NCBI GenBank assembly: GCA_013426805.1
Contig: JACDZG010000023.1
Location: 1-64,000, forward strand
Direction of reading: 5' to 3'
DNA from: Chromatiaceae bacterium
GTDB taxonomy: Bacteria > Pseudomonadota > Gammaproteobacteria > Chromatiales > Chromatiaceae
DNA length: 64,000 bases
How positions within the stretch are numbered: the first letter of the stretch is position 1; each line of letters opens with the position of its first letter. The notes under the pieces were generated by a model that did no database searches, was not told the DNA's origin, and saw only the letters and a list, made by a program, of their open reading frames with translations. This document shows, piece by piece, positions 10,689 to 20,064 of this stretch. The position numbers and the translations under genes are program-made.

Positions 10689-12983
10689 GTGAAAACTCCT
10701 GAGACCTGGACCTCAACGACTCATCCCCATGCTGATCCAGTTTGGCCCAGTCCGGCGGACTTGACGACCTGTGATCGCGAACCGGTGCAATACCCTGGCG
10801 CGATCATGCCGCATGGCATGCTGCTCGTCCTGGCGCCTGATGACTATCGCATCATCGGGGCCAGCGCGAATGTTTGCTCTTGGTGCGGCAGCGGTCTCCA
10901 GGAGCTAGCGGGTGCATCGCTCGACCGGATCCTCAAGGCCGAAGTCCGGTCGAGCATTGAGCAGGGACTTGCGCAGATCGCGCAAGCCCGGGCGCCCCGT
11001 TACCTGGGTTGCTTTCAAACGCTGCATGAGGCGACGCGCTTCGATGTATTTGCCCATCGTTCCGGCGCCCTCTGCTTGCTGGAGTTTGAAGCCATCCCCG
11101 CCGATATCCAGCACTGCTGTCTGACCGAACGTTTTGCCCAGGTGACCGACAGCATCGCCGCGCTGCAATCTGCGGCGACCTGGCAGGAGGGAATGCACAT
11201 CGCGGTGGGGGAGCTGAAACGGCTTATCGGTTGCGATTCCGTGATCGGGGTGCGCTTTCTCGCCGATGGTTCCGGCCACGCGGTCGCCGAGGCGCGCGAA
11301 CCTGATTATCCCACCTATCTCGACAAGCGCTTTCCGCGTTCCGACATCCCGGAGCCCGGCCGCCGCCAGATGGTGCTGATGCCGCTGCACTATGCGCCTG
11401 AACTCGACTATGAGCCGGTGCCGCTCATGCTGTTCGATCCGGCACGCGATCCGCGGCAGATCGATCTTGGCTGGTCCGTGCTGCGCAGCATGTCGCGGAT
11501 GTGCAGCCGCTACTATCTCAATATGGGTGCGCGCTCGCGCCTGCTCCTCACGTTGGTGAATCATGGGGCGCTCTGGGGCTTCTTCAGTTGCCAGAGCGCC
11601 GCACCGCGCCCGGTGATCTATTCCGACCGCCTTGCCTACCAGTCGTATGCCGCCATGGCCGCACTGCTGCTGGCGGAGAAAGCGCAGGCCGAACAGCAGC
11701 GTGATGCGCTGCGGGCCAAACGGCGTAGTGCGCAAGCGGCCGCGGTACTGGCTTCGACTGAATCCATTGTGGATGCCGTGCGTCTGCTGCCCGGGCGGCT
11801 GCTGGATACACTTCAAGTTTCCGGTGTTGCGCTGTATCTGGATAACCAACTCACCGGGGCCGGCGATCTGCCTGCCGCGGCCATGATCAAGGCTATGATT
11901 CCATGGCTGGATCGACAGGATTCGGTGGTTGCGACCGAGCAGCTTCCGACCCTGTTCGCACCGGCGGCCGACTATTCCGCGCTGGCCACCGGCCTGCTTT
12001 CCGTGCGGCTTGCGAAGCCCGGCCAGTATCTCCTTGGTTTCCGTCCGGAGTGGATCGACGAGGTGCGCTGGGCTGGCGATCCCCGGAAACCGGTGGAGAT
12101 CGACGAGGTCACTGCCGAGCATCGTTTGACGCCGCGTGGTTCATTCGACGTTTGGAAGGAGGCAGTGCGCGGTACGGCGCGCCCCTGGCTGCCCCATGAG
12201 ATCGAAGCCATGACCGACCTGCAGCAGGCGGTGATCCTGTCGCAGCACGCGGAGCAGCAGCGCAACCTGAAATTCCTCCTGCAGCAGAGCAATACCGAGC
12301 TGGAAGCCTTTGCCTTCATTGTCTCCCATGACCTGCAGGAGCCGCTGCACGGCATCCTCAACTTCTCCCAATTCTTGCGTGACCGCACCGGTGATCAGTT
12401 GGGGCCGCAGGAGCGAGCCTGGCTCGATACCATCATGAAGTTGGGTGCCAGGATGGGGACGCAGATCGAGGCCCTCCTGCAATACGCGCGCGCCGGTCAG
12501 GAAGGTCTCGAGATCCAGTCGGTCGATCTGCACCGACTGGTCCGCTCAGTGCTCGACGATCTGTCGGTGCGCATCGCCGAGACCGGGACCCGGGTGGTCA
12601 TCACCGGCACCTTACCCTGCCTGGACTGCGACCCGATCCGCACCGCGGCCGTTCTGGAGAATCTGATCACCAATGCAATCAAATACAATGATCAGGAGGT
12701 CAGGCAGGTCGAGATCGGTTCGATCGATGGGCGGGTGCCGACCCTGTACGTCCGGGACAATGGCATCGGTATTGCCCAGCAGCATCAGCAAGCCATCTTC
12801 ACGATCTTCCGTCGTCTGCACGGCCGCGACGACTTTGGCGGCGGGACCGGGGCCGGACTGACGATCGCGCGTAAGCACATTGAGCGACAGGGGGGGCGCC
12901 TGTGGTTGGAGTCCGCGCCCGGTCAAGGGTCGATCTTCTATTTCACGCTCGGTTCCGGCCCTGACGGGTCTGCCGACAACTGA
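10689..12983 (+). CDS. bphP: bacteriophytochrome histidine kinase (first copy)
   Basis: A 764-residue red/far-red photoreceptor kinase: PAS (about 20-125), GAF (140-310), PHY (320-505), HisKA (530-600) and HATPase (640-760). The biliverdin-binding Cys is in the N-terminal extension (LTTCDREPVQYPGAIMPHG, residue 28), which is the bacteriophytochrome position. The GAF PxSDIP motif is present as FPRSDIPEPGRR (about 215). The PHY tongue PRxSF is present (PRGSF). The phosphoacceptor is His547 in VSHDLQEPLHG, and the ATP lid DNGIGIA...GGGTGAGL is intact. I prefer the GTG at 10689 because GGAGG lies 8 bases upstream; an ATG at 10674 overlaps that site. There is no attached receiver or DNA-binding domain, so output must go to a separate regulator, most likely the one at 15289. 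Confidence 0.93.
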   Translation: MKTPETWTSTTHPHADPVWPSPADLTTCDREPVQYPGAIMPHGMLLVLAPDDYRIIGASANVCSWCGSGLQELAGASLDRILKAEVRSSIEQGLAQIAQARAPRYLGCFQTLHEATRFDVFAHRSGALCLLEFEAIPADIQHCCLTERFAQVTDSIAALQSAATWQEGMHIAVGELKRLIGCDSVIGVRFLADGSGHAVAEAREPDYPTYLDKRFPRSDIPEPGRRQMVLMPLHYAPELDYEPVPLMLFDPARDPRQIDLGWSVLRSMSRMCSRYYLNMGARSRLLLTLVNHGALWGFFSCQSAAPRPVIYSDRLAYQSYAAMAALLLAEKAQAEQQRDALRAKRRSAQAAAVLASTESIVDAVRLLPGRLLDTLQVSGVALYLDNQLTGAGDLPAAAMIKAMIPWLDRQDSVVATEQLPTLFAPAADYSALATGLLSVRLAKPGQYLLGFRPEWIDEVRWAGDPRKPVEIDEVTAEHRLTPRGSFDVWKEAVRGTARPWLPHEIEAMTDLQQAVILSQHAEQQRNLKFLLQQSNTELEAFAFIVSHDLQEPLHGILNFSQFLRDRTGDQLGPQERAWLDTIMKLGARMGTQIEALLQYARAGQEGLEIQSVDLHRLVRSVLDDLSVRIAETGTRVVITGTLPCLDCDPIRTAAVLENLITNAIKYNDQEVRQVEIGSIDGRVPTLYVRDNGIGIAQQHQQAIFTIFRRLHGRDDFGGGTGAGLTIARKHIERQGGRLWLESAPGQGSIFYFTLGSGPDGSADN

Positions 12984-12994
12984 GGCGAAATCCC

Positions 12995-15289
12995 ATGCCC
13001 ACGTCCATGTCCGCCGCCGCCGGATGCGTCACTTCCCGGAACGTCGATGTCAACAATTGCGATCTCGAACAGGTGCAACTGGTCGGAGCGATTCAGCCGC
13101 ACGGCGCGCTCCTGGTGGTCGAAGAGCCGGCCTTGCGGATCGTGCGCGCCAGCGCGAACACTGACGGTTTCCTCGGCACGCCGACCGCGACAGTACTCGG
13201 CGGATCGCTCGACCGCGTGCTGGGTGATGACGCTGTGGCAGCCTTGCGCGTCCGGTTGGCCGGTACGAACTTGACCGGATGCAGCGCCCATCTGCTGACA
13301 CTCGCGGCCCTGCCGCACCGGGATGGACGCTTTCACTTGTTCGGCAATCGCAGCGACGGCTTGCTGATTCTGGAGTTCGAGCGGTCCGATGCGGCCCATG
13401 CGCCAGTGGAAAGCGACCTGTTTGGCGCCTTGCGCAACACGCTCCAAGAGCTACAGCGCAGCGCGTCGCTGCGGACATTCCTGGAGGTGGCGGTCGATCG
13501 GGTGCGCGAGTTCACCGGCTTCGAGCGGGTCTTGGTCTATCGCTTCGATCCGGATGGCAGCGGTGAGGTGGTTGCCGAGGCCAAGGAGCCCGGACTCGAT
13601 CCCTATCTGGGATTACACTATCCTGCGAGCGATATCCCCGCGCCGGCGCGCCGGCTCTTCGCGCTCAGTCCGTTGCGGCACCTTCCTGATGTGCATTACA
13701 TCCCGGTGCCGCTCCTTCCCCCACCCCCGGCGAGCGTCGGCGACACCCTGGACTTGAGCTATGCGTTCCTGCGCAGCGTCTCTGAGATGTATTCCGGTTA
13801 TCTGCGCAACATGGAAGTGCAGGCCACCTTGGTGGCGCCCTTGCTGAAAGCAGGCAAACTTTGGGGTTTGATCTCCTGCATGCAGCACAGTGCACCCAAA
13901 TACCTGCCTTACGAACAGCGAAGTCCAATCGAATTCCTGGTACCAATGGTTTCGCTGTTGATGGGCGACCGCGAGGATCTGGATCACTATGCCTATCGCG
14001 TCGTGCTCGATCAGACGCTCGGGCAACTCATCGGCGCCATGAGTCGCATCGAAACGCTCCACGGGGCACTGACCGCGGGTGATCCGAACCTGCTCTCGGG
14101 GATCGATGCGGACGGCGCGGCATTGCTCGTCGATGGACAACTGACGCTGCTGGGTGATACGCCCACGCGGGATCAGGTTCGCCTGCTGGCGGACTGGCTG
14201 GCGCAACAGGACATTCCGGTGTTCTCCACCTACCGCTTGACCAACGACTTCCCCGCGGCCGAGTCCTTTTGTGCCGTGGCGGGCGGACTCTTGTCCATCC
14301 GCCTGTCGCGTACCACCGCGGACCAGGTGATCTGGTTTCGTTCCGAGGTTCTGCGGGAAGAACATTGGGCCGGAGATCCACGCAAGCCGGTCGAGATCAG
14401 CATGGATGAGCGCCAGGTGCGTCTGCTCCCGCGCACCTCGTTTGCCCTCTGGAAAGAAACCGTCCGCTGCCAGTCCCGTCCCTGGCTGGACTGCGAGCGC
14501 GACTATGCGGTGCGTTTGCGCCAAGCCATCTTTGACGTGATCGTCGAGCGTGCCAGACGGCTGGCGCTGATCAATGCGGAGCTTGAACGCAGCAATCGGG
14601 AGCTGGATTCATTCGCGTTTGCCGCGTCCCATGACTTGAAGGAGCCGCTGCGCGGTATCCATAATTTTGCCGAGTACCTACAACAGGAAGACGGCGCCCG
14701 CTTGTCCGAAAAAGGGCAAAAACGTCTGGAGACGATCCTGCGTCTGGCCGGCCGGATGGACGACTTGCTGGAGTCGCTGCTGCAATATTCGCGCGTATTC
14801 CGCAACGCGCTGGACCTGGACAGTTACCCGCTCAGTGCGCTTGTCGAGCAGGCGGTCGACTTTATTCGGCAGGTCATTCCCGACGAAGCGGTCGAGTTCC
14901 TGGTCAGTCCCGATCTGCCGGTGGTGCGTTGCGACCGGATGCGGGTGGAGATGATCTTTCATAATCTGATTCTCAATGCGGTGAAATACAACAGACAGCC
15001 CGTGAAAAGAGTCGAGATCGGATGTGATACAGCGGTCGATCCGCCGGTGTTTTTTGTCAAAGACAACGGTATCGGCATCGCGCCGGATCAGTGCGAACTG
15101 ATCTTTCAGCTCTTTCGCCGTTTACATGGGCGAGATGAATATGGCGGCGGCACCGGGGCCGGATTGACGATTGCCAAGAAAGCGGTCAAACGACACGGTG
15201 GGCGCATCTGGGTCGAGTCCGCGGAGGGTCGGGGCTCAACTTTTCATTTCACGTTGGCTGCCGGGCCGACGGTCGCTGACGCAAGCTGA
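12995..15289 (+). CDS. bacteriophytochrome histidine kinase (second copy)
   Basis: A 764-residue paralogue of the preceding gene with the same PAS-GAF-PHY-HisKA-HATPase order. The bilin Cys is residue 22 (VNNCDLEQVQLVGAIQPHG). The canonical YPASDIPAPARR lies near residue 209, followed by a proline-rich insertion (LLPPPPASV) absent from copy one. The tongue motif is PRTSF, the phosphoacceptor about residue 546 (ASHDLKEPLRG), and the ATP lid is complete. The sequences differ throughout, so this is an old duplication, not an assembly repeat. It starts 11 bases after copy one (GAGGCGA as ribosome site) and its stop overlaps the response-regulator start (TGATG). Two receptors sharing one operon could form heterodimers or sense different light colours. 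Confidence 0.93.
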   Translation: MPTSMSAAAGCVTSRNVDVNNCDLEQVQLVGAIQPHGALLVVEEPALRIVRASANTDGFLGTPTATVLGGSLDRVLGDDAVAALRVRLAGTNLTGCSAHLLTLAALPHRDGRFHLFGNRSDGLLILEFERSDAAHAPVESDLFGALRNTLQELQRSASLRTFLEVAVDRVREFTGFERVLVYRFDPDGSGEVVAEAKEPGLDPYLGLHYPASDIPAPARRLFALSPLRHLPDVHYIPVPLLPPPPASVGDTLDLSYAFLRSVSEMYSGYLRNMEVQATLVAPLLKAGKLWGLISCMQHSAPKYLPYEQRSPIEFLVPMVSLLMGDREDLDHYAYRVVLDQTLGQLIGAMSRIETLHGALTAGDPNLLSGIDADGAALLVDGQLTLLGDTPTRDQVRLLADWLAQQDIPVFSTYRLTNDFPAAESFCAVAGGLLSIRLSRTTADQVIWFRSEVLREEHWAGDPRKPVEISMDERQVRLLPRTSFALWKETVRCQSRPWLDCERDYAVRLRQAIFDVIVERARRLALINAELERSNRELDSFAFAASHDLKEPLRGIHNFAEYLQQEDGARLSEKGQKRLETILRLAGRMDDLLESLLQYSRVFRNALDLDSYPLSALVEQAVDFIRQVIPDEAVEFLVSPDLPVVRCDRMRVEMIFHNLILNAVKYNRQPVKRVEIGCDTAVDPPVFFVKDNGIGIAPDQCELIFQLFRRLHGRDEYGGGTGAGLTIAKKAVKRHGGRIWVESAEGRGSTFHFTLAAGPTVADAS

Positions 15290-15729
15290 TGAACGACATT
15301 CGCCCGCTGCTGATCGTCGAAGATTCCGACGAAGATTTCGAAGTCACCTGCTGGGCTCTACAGCAAGCGGGTCTGACGCGTCCGATTCTGCGGTCCGTGC
15401 GCGCAGAAGAGGCTTGGCAGCGGCTGTGTCCGGCGCTGCGGCCTCCGGATTGGGCCGAGCGGCTGCCGTGTCTGGTGTTACTGGATCTCAACCTGCCGGG
15501 AACCAACGGTCGGCAGTTGCTCGAGGACTGGCGGCGGATCGAGCAGCCGCCGCCGATTCCGATCGTGATCCTGTCGACGTCCAATAATCCGCGGGATGTG
15601 GCGGCCTGCTATCGTCTGGGCGCGGCGGGCTATCTCTGCAAGCCGCTGAGCCTCGATCGCTATGTCGAGAAAATGCGCGAGTTCACTCGGTATTGGTTCG
15701 ATGCGATCACGTTGCCGGATGCGTGTTGA
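15289..15729 (+). CDS. single-domain response regulator, phytochrome partner (Rcp1-like)
   Basis: A 146-residue stand-alone receiver domain. The acidic pocket is VEDSDED, the phosphoacceptor Asp66 is in VLLDLNLPG, the switch Thr/Ser is in ILSTSNN, and the conserved Lys is in YLCKPLS. The long loop before the Asp and the GTNGRQLLEDWR segment match regulators found beside phytochromes, such as Rcp1. It has no output domain, so it must act by protein contact or as a phosphate shuttle or sink. The start overlaps the second phytochrome stop, and the gene is the last of this strand; the next gene faces it with no gap. Confidence 0.9.
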   Translation: MNDIRPLLIVEDSDEDFEVTCWALQQAGLTRPILRSVRAEEAWQRLCPALRPPDWAERLPCLVLLDLNLPGTNGRQLLEDWRRIEQPPPIPIVILSTSNNPRDVAACYRLGAAGYLCKPLSLDRYVEKMREFTRYWFDAITLPDAC

Positions 15730-16932
15730 TTACCGACCGAGCTTATTCTCGATCCCGGCCAGGTAGAGTTTCAGAAGTTCCGGGCTGCGCGCGGCCAGGA
15801 CCTTGCGTTGGCGGATGTCGGCGTCGGCGTCGTCGCCGGTGACCAAGTGGTGTAGCGCACGGTAGGCGTCACCCGCGGGGTCGGCGGGAGCCAACTCGGG
15901 CGGGACCGCGGCGGCGGTGCCGGGGTCCGCGATCAGGAGCCAGGCGGGGAAGAGCGAGGTCGTCAAGTCCATATCCATATCGTTGAATTGGCGCCAGAAC
16001 TGGACCACCAGGGGAACCGTCAGGTGCTTGGCGCTCAACGCCCGTGCGGCCTCCGTGGGGTGCTCCCAGCACAGGACAGCCCAGTCCCGGCAGGCGGCGG
16101 CCAGGTCGCCCGTGCGCCGACAGGCTTCCTCATGGTCGATGAGCTGTTGCGGCCGGCGCCCCCAGTCGGGACTCGCTTCCAGGGCTTGACGGGCCTGCGC
16201 GAAACGCCCGGCCCGCGCCCAGGCGGTGCTTGCGTGTAGCCGGGGTACGGCGGGGTCGAACGGATGCGCTGCCAAATCTTCCGCCAAGGTCACCCACAGC
16301 GGGGCCAGGAGATCGCGTGCGCGATGTCCAAGCAGGGCCTGGGCTTCGGGCTCCAAGGCCTCCAGTTCCGGCAATCGCTCCGCGGGAATACGGGAGGGGA
16401 GGTCCTCCACCGCCTGGATGAGGCGCAGATAGCGCGGCAGCTTGGCATGGCTCGGGTCCAGGACCATCAGCCGGGTCAGGGCGGTGTGGGCGGCGTCGAT
16501 GCGGCGGCCGGCCAGTGCGGCGCGGACCGCATCCTCCAGGATCTGGAATTGATTGTCCTGGAACAGGTCCAGTTGAATACGGTTGGCCGGTCGGACGTAA
16601 GCGTACGCGCAGCCCTGTGCCAATGGGGTATGCTGGCCAATCGAGAGTATCCGCGGCGCCGCACCCCAGGCAAGATGCACCAGCGATTCGGCAACCAGGC
16701 GCTGGCCGCCGGCGTAGCGGCTCGCCTGTGCCAGCAGATCGCTGGCCGCGTTTGCCGGGACACGCAGTACGTCTTCCAGGTGGGGCGTCAGACCGAGCCG
16801 CCAGGCCTCGTAGTCGGCGTAGGCCAGCAGGTCGCAGGCGATCAGCAGCTCCAGCGGGTCGAGCCGGCCCTGTTCAAGGAGTAACCGGTCCACCATTGCG
16901 ATCAGATCGTGTTTCGATAGCAAGTGGGTCAT
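15730..16932 (-). CDS. uncharacterised helical-repeat protein, 400 aa
   Basis: A largely alpha-helical soluble protein with many Ala/Leu-rich helices of TPR-like spacing (for example RRIDAAHTALTRLMVLDP and WARAGRFAQARQALEASP). There is no signal peptide or membrane segment. The segment HLAWGAAPRILSIGQHTPLAQGC is the most distinctive, but I do not recognise the family. It is convergent with the response regulator (adjacent stops, no gap) and lies on the same strand as the double-receiver c-di-GMP protein upstream of it, separated by about 160 bases of AT-richer sequence. The function cannot be assigned; a scaffold role is only a guess from the helical repeats. Confidence 0.75.
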   Translation of the reverse strand: MTHLLSKHDLIAMVDRLLLEQGRLDPLELLIACDLLAYADYEAWRLGLTPHLEDVLRVPANAASDLLAQASRYAGGQRLVAESLVHLAWGAAPRILSIGQHTPLAQGCAYAYVRPANRIQLDLFQDNQFQILEDAVRAALAGRRIDAAHTALTRLMVLDPSHAKLPRYLRLIQAVEDLPSRIPAERLPELEALEPEAQALLGHRARDLLAPLWVTLAEDLAAHPFDPAVPRLHASTAWARAGRFAQARQALEASPDWGRRPQQLIDHEEACRRTGDLAAACRDWAVLCWEHPTEAARALSAKHLTVPLVVQFWRQFNDMDMDLTTSLFPAWLLIADPGTAAAVPPELAPADPAGDAYRALHHLVTGDDADADIRQRKVLAARSPELLKLYLAGIENKLGR

Positions 16933-17090
16933 GATATCCGGAACCGTTTTCAGTTTTCGGTTTTTCTAGAGTTTACTGAGCATCAGGTTACGACAAACGA
17001 GAAACGAAGAACCAACAACGACGGGTATAAATGCGACCACCGCTGTCGGCGGGTGGAATCGGGTCCGGCTGTCATGTGCCGCCTCCCTGC

Positions 17091-19136
17091 TCAGGCGGAG
17101 AGGCTGACGTTGATGTCATCACGCGCCATTTGGATATAGTTGCCTTGGATGAAATCGGCACGGCAGCTCCAGACCTGGGTGACGGTGTGTTGGTCCTCGA
17201 TCCCGGTCGCCACCACCAATGCCCTCTGTTCATGCAGCTGCTCGACCAGTGCGGTAAGGTCCTGGATATTGGTTTGGGCCAGGGTGTTGATCGACAGTTT
17301 AACCAGTGCTGCCCTCAGTTGTCCGACCAGTGCGATCTCCGAGGGTGAATTGGTGACATTACCCAGACAGATATAGATGCCCGCTTTGCGCAGTACCCTG
17401 AACAACACCTTGGCGATCTCGATCGACGTGCGCACATCGCGCAACTGAAACTGAAGGACCGGGCGAATCCGTTGCAAATCGCGGCTGATCAGTTGCTCGC
17501 GAAGCCAGGGTAGCCACGCTCTCGATCGTAACGTGTCCATGGTCTGATGGACGACGATCCGCAGCTCGGGGTGACGGATACGGTGGTCGCGAAGCGTATT
17601 CAAGGCGTATTCCATGACCCAGCGATCGATGGCCGTCATCAGGCCATGACGCTCGGCAATCGGGAAAAACTCGCGTGGCGGCAGCAGTTCCCCGTCGGGC
17701 GAGCGCAGACGCAGTTGAGCCTCGAAATAGGCACCTTTCACTTTGCCCAGGGCGACAATGGGCTGAAACAGGAGCGCGAAGCCCTCGGACGTGAGAGCGC
17801 GTTCGATCAAGGTCTTGATCCTGTCTTCGGAACGGCCTTCCTGGGGTGCCCAGATCTCCACGCGGGCGCCGCCGTTCTGGCGCGCCTTGGCGCACGCCCG
17901 CTCGGCGCGGGCGAGCAGTGCCAGGGCGTCCTCCGGGGGCGGTTGGAACAGGCCGATGCCGACGCTGGCCGTGGTCACGACGTTGGCCAGGCTCGGCGCC
18001 AGGCTGGAGTCGGCGGTGATCCGGCGCAGTTTATCGCCCAGCCCGACCAGTGCGGCTTGGTCTTTGCGTTGCGTCAGAACGCCGTAGCTGAACTCGCCAT
18101 AGCGGGTCGCGACATCGCTCCCGGACAGTTGGCGACCGATGAGTTGCTCGATTTGCGCCAACAGCTTGTCGAACCCGGAGAGTCCCAGTCGATCGAGCAG
18201 TTGTTGGGGTGAGTCCAGTTCGATGATCAGGATCCCCGAGCCGGGTCCGTCGGCGGCGTTGTCGCGCACTGCACGCTCCAGGGTGCGAATGAAGAAATCC
18301 TTGTCCAGCAGGCGGGTGGGGGCGCCGCGTTTCGCAATGACCGCCCGGCGTTCGGGCAGCCAGCGGGCCATCCGGATACGGTGCTCGATGAACGCGATCA
18401 GGCGTTGACTGTTGACGGGTTTCGTAATGAACCCGTCGCTGCCGGACACCAAGGCGGCGATCTGTTTGTCGGCGTCGGTCTCATTGGAGACCATCAGGAT
18501 CGGTGTGTCATAGAACTGGTCGTGGTCGCGGATAACCGCGGTTAGTTCTGCGCCGCTGGCGTGCGGCATATAGAGGTCCATGAGGATCAGATCCGGGCGA
18601 AACTCGGCCAGCACGCTCAGGATCGCCAGCGGTTCGCCGAGGGTGCGCACCGTCATCCCGGCCTTGGTCAGCAGCATGGCGACATAGGTCGCCTGGGACT
18701 GCTCGTCCTCGACGATCAAGATGCGCATGGGTTCGCGACCGCCGCTGCCGTAGGCTTGCAGCGTCTTGGCGGCCAACTCGGCGGGGTCCGGCGGCGCGAC
18801 GAAGAACGCCTTGGCCCCGGCGCGCACCGACCGCAGCCGCGCGTCGATCCCATCGGATTCGGCAATACAGATCAGGGCCGGGCCAGGGGTCGCCGTGCCG
18901 AGCAGATTCGTCAAGAAGTCGGCGATGTCGCCGTCTTGGGGCAGCATTTCCAGCTCGATGATCAGCACCGCCGGCGGCCGCTCGAGTGCCGCCGCGGCCA
19001 ACTCCGCGGGATGTTCGAATTGCGCAAGCGCTAACTGTTGTTCCTTGAGCCGCCGTCCCAAATCCTTGAGCGTGGAGGCATCGTGTCCGAGAAAATAGAC
19101 GAGGTTGTTGACCGGTTTTGGATTGCCGTTGGTCAT
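17091..19136 (-). CDS. double-receiver protein with degenerate GGDEF and EAL domains
   Basis: A 681-residue soluble regulator. An N-terminal receiver-like domain (about 10-130) has Glu in place of the phosphoacceptor (LIIELEM). A second receiver (about 137-255) is intact (VEDEQ, LILMDLYMP, ITKPVN). The GGDEF domain (about 280-440) has RYGEFSYG where RLGGDEF is expected. The EAL domain (about 450-680) has EAQLRL for EAL-R, and the DDFGTG metal motif is missing (CLGNVTNSP at that place). Both c-di-GMP enzymatic activities are therefore probably lost, as in FimX-type receptors that bind c-di-GMP and regulate pili or polysaccharide. Phosphorylation of the second receiver would be its input. It sits at the edge of the phytochrome island. 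Confidence 0.85.
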   Translation of the reverse strand: MTNGNPKPVNNLVYFLGHDASTLKDLGRRLKEQQLALAQFEHPAELAAAALERPPAVLIIELEMLPQDGDIADFLTNLLGTATPGPALICIAESDGIDARLRSVRAGAKAFFVAPPDPAELAAKTLQAYGSGGREPMRILIVEDEQSQATYVAMLLTKAGMTVRTLGEPLAILSVLAEFRPDLILMDLYMPHASGAELTAVIRDHDQFYDTPILMVSNETDADKQIAALVSGSDGFITKPVNSQRLIAFIEHRIRMARWLPERRAVIAKRGAPTRLLDKDFFIRTLERAVRDNAADGPGSGILIIELDSPQQLLDRLGLSGFDKLLAQIEQLIGRQLSGSDVATRYGEFSYGVLTQRKDQAALVGLGDKLRRITADSSLAPSLANVVTTASVGIGLFQPPPEDALALLARAERACAKARQNGGARVEIWAPQEGRSEDRIKTLIERALTSEGFALLFQPIVALGKVKGAYFEAQLRLRSPDGELLPPREFFPIAERHGLMTAIDRWVMEYALNTLRDHRIRHPELRIVVHQTMDTLRSRAWLPWLREQLISRDLQRIRPVLQFQLRDVRTSIEIAKVLFRVLRKAGIYICLGNVTNSPSEIALVGQLRAALVKLSINTLAQTNIQDLTALVEQLHEQRALVVATGIEDQHTVTQVWSCRADFIQGNYIQMARDDINVSLSA

Positions 19137-19279
19137 CGCGTGTCTGCCTTGGTGCCGCCGGACGGTGAGAATAGCGAAAAACGGCCAAGCGCGTTACGAC
19201 GCTGTTGCATCGACCCGTTTCCACCTTCCGGCTGGTCGGTTATGCGATCATCCCGGAACCTGACACGCGAGTCACCGAC

Positions 19280-20020
19280 ATGCCTGATTTCCCCGTTACT
19301 CTTGCAGTTTACAACCTTCTCCCGGTCATGCTGACGGGGGTCGCCCTGTGGTATCTCGGCCGTTATGTGGCGTCGCAGGACGCGGCGAACCACCCCCTGG
19401 CACTCGCCGGCGGCGCGCTCATCCTGGCGGGCGGATTGGCGAAGGCGGCCTGGAAGTTGATTGCCGCCGTCAGCGGGATCGACCTCGTCTGGTTGTCCAA
19501 TGCGCTCTTTCCGTTGATGGCTCCCGGTTTCACCCTTCTGGCCGCTGCCCTCTGGAGTGCGACCGGCCGTCGGCGAGACCGCCTGTGCGACGCTCAGGGT
19601 CGACGGGTCTGCCCGCGCGGGTTGTGGTCCGCGGCGCTGCTGATGATCGTCTTGGCATTCACCGCTGCCGCGCTCCGTCAATGGGTATTTGCGACCCCGC
19701 GGGGCTGGTTTCTGCCCTTGCTGCTGCTTGCGAGTCTGAGCAATCTGGCGGTGAGTGTCCTGCTGATCGGCACCTCCCTGCGACTGCGTCGGTGGTCGGT
19801 CGCGGCCTTGTTCGCCGTCAACCTGGCGATGATCTTCGCCCTGCAGCCGATCGCCATGGCCACCCCCAAAACCCTGGCACTGCATTGGCTGGAGCAGTCG
19901 CTCACGGCGCTTGGGACCGGTTGTTTTGCCTTGGCAGCGTTCCTCCTGAACCGCATCGCGCGGGGTGGCGGCAGGCGCCTGTCCAGCGAAACGCCCGTCG
20001 CAGGTCATGCTTCGGACTGA
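19280..20020 (+). CDS. multi-pass membrane protein of unknown function
   Basis: A 246-residue protein with about seven hydrophobic segments (for example LPVMLTGVALWYLGRYV, ALAGGALILAGGLAKAAW, LWSAALLMIVLAFTAAAL and FLPLLLLASLSNLAVSVLL), which predict an integral inner-membrane protein. I chose the ATG at 19280 (MPDFPVTLAVYN) because the 25 residues upstream of it are charged and unlike a membrane protein start. The gene is divergent from the double-receiver gene and convergent with aroG. No catalytic motif or recognised family is seen. Confidence 0.7.
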   Translation: MPDFPVTLAVYNLLPVMLTGVALWYLGRYVASQDAANHPLALAGGALILAGGLAKAAWKLIAAVSGIDLVWLSNALFPLMAPGFTLLAAALWSATGRRRDRLCDAQGRRVCPRGLWSAALLMIVLAFTAAALRQWVFATPRGWFLPLLLLASLSNLAVSVLLIGTSLRLRRWSVAALFAVNLAMIFALQPIAMATPKTLALHWLEQSLTALGTGCFALAAFLLNRIARGGGRRLSSETPVAGHASD

Positions 20021-20064
20021 ACCAAACAGCATTGCGTCGGCGGATCGCCCCGCCGGCATCCGCC

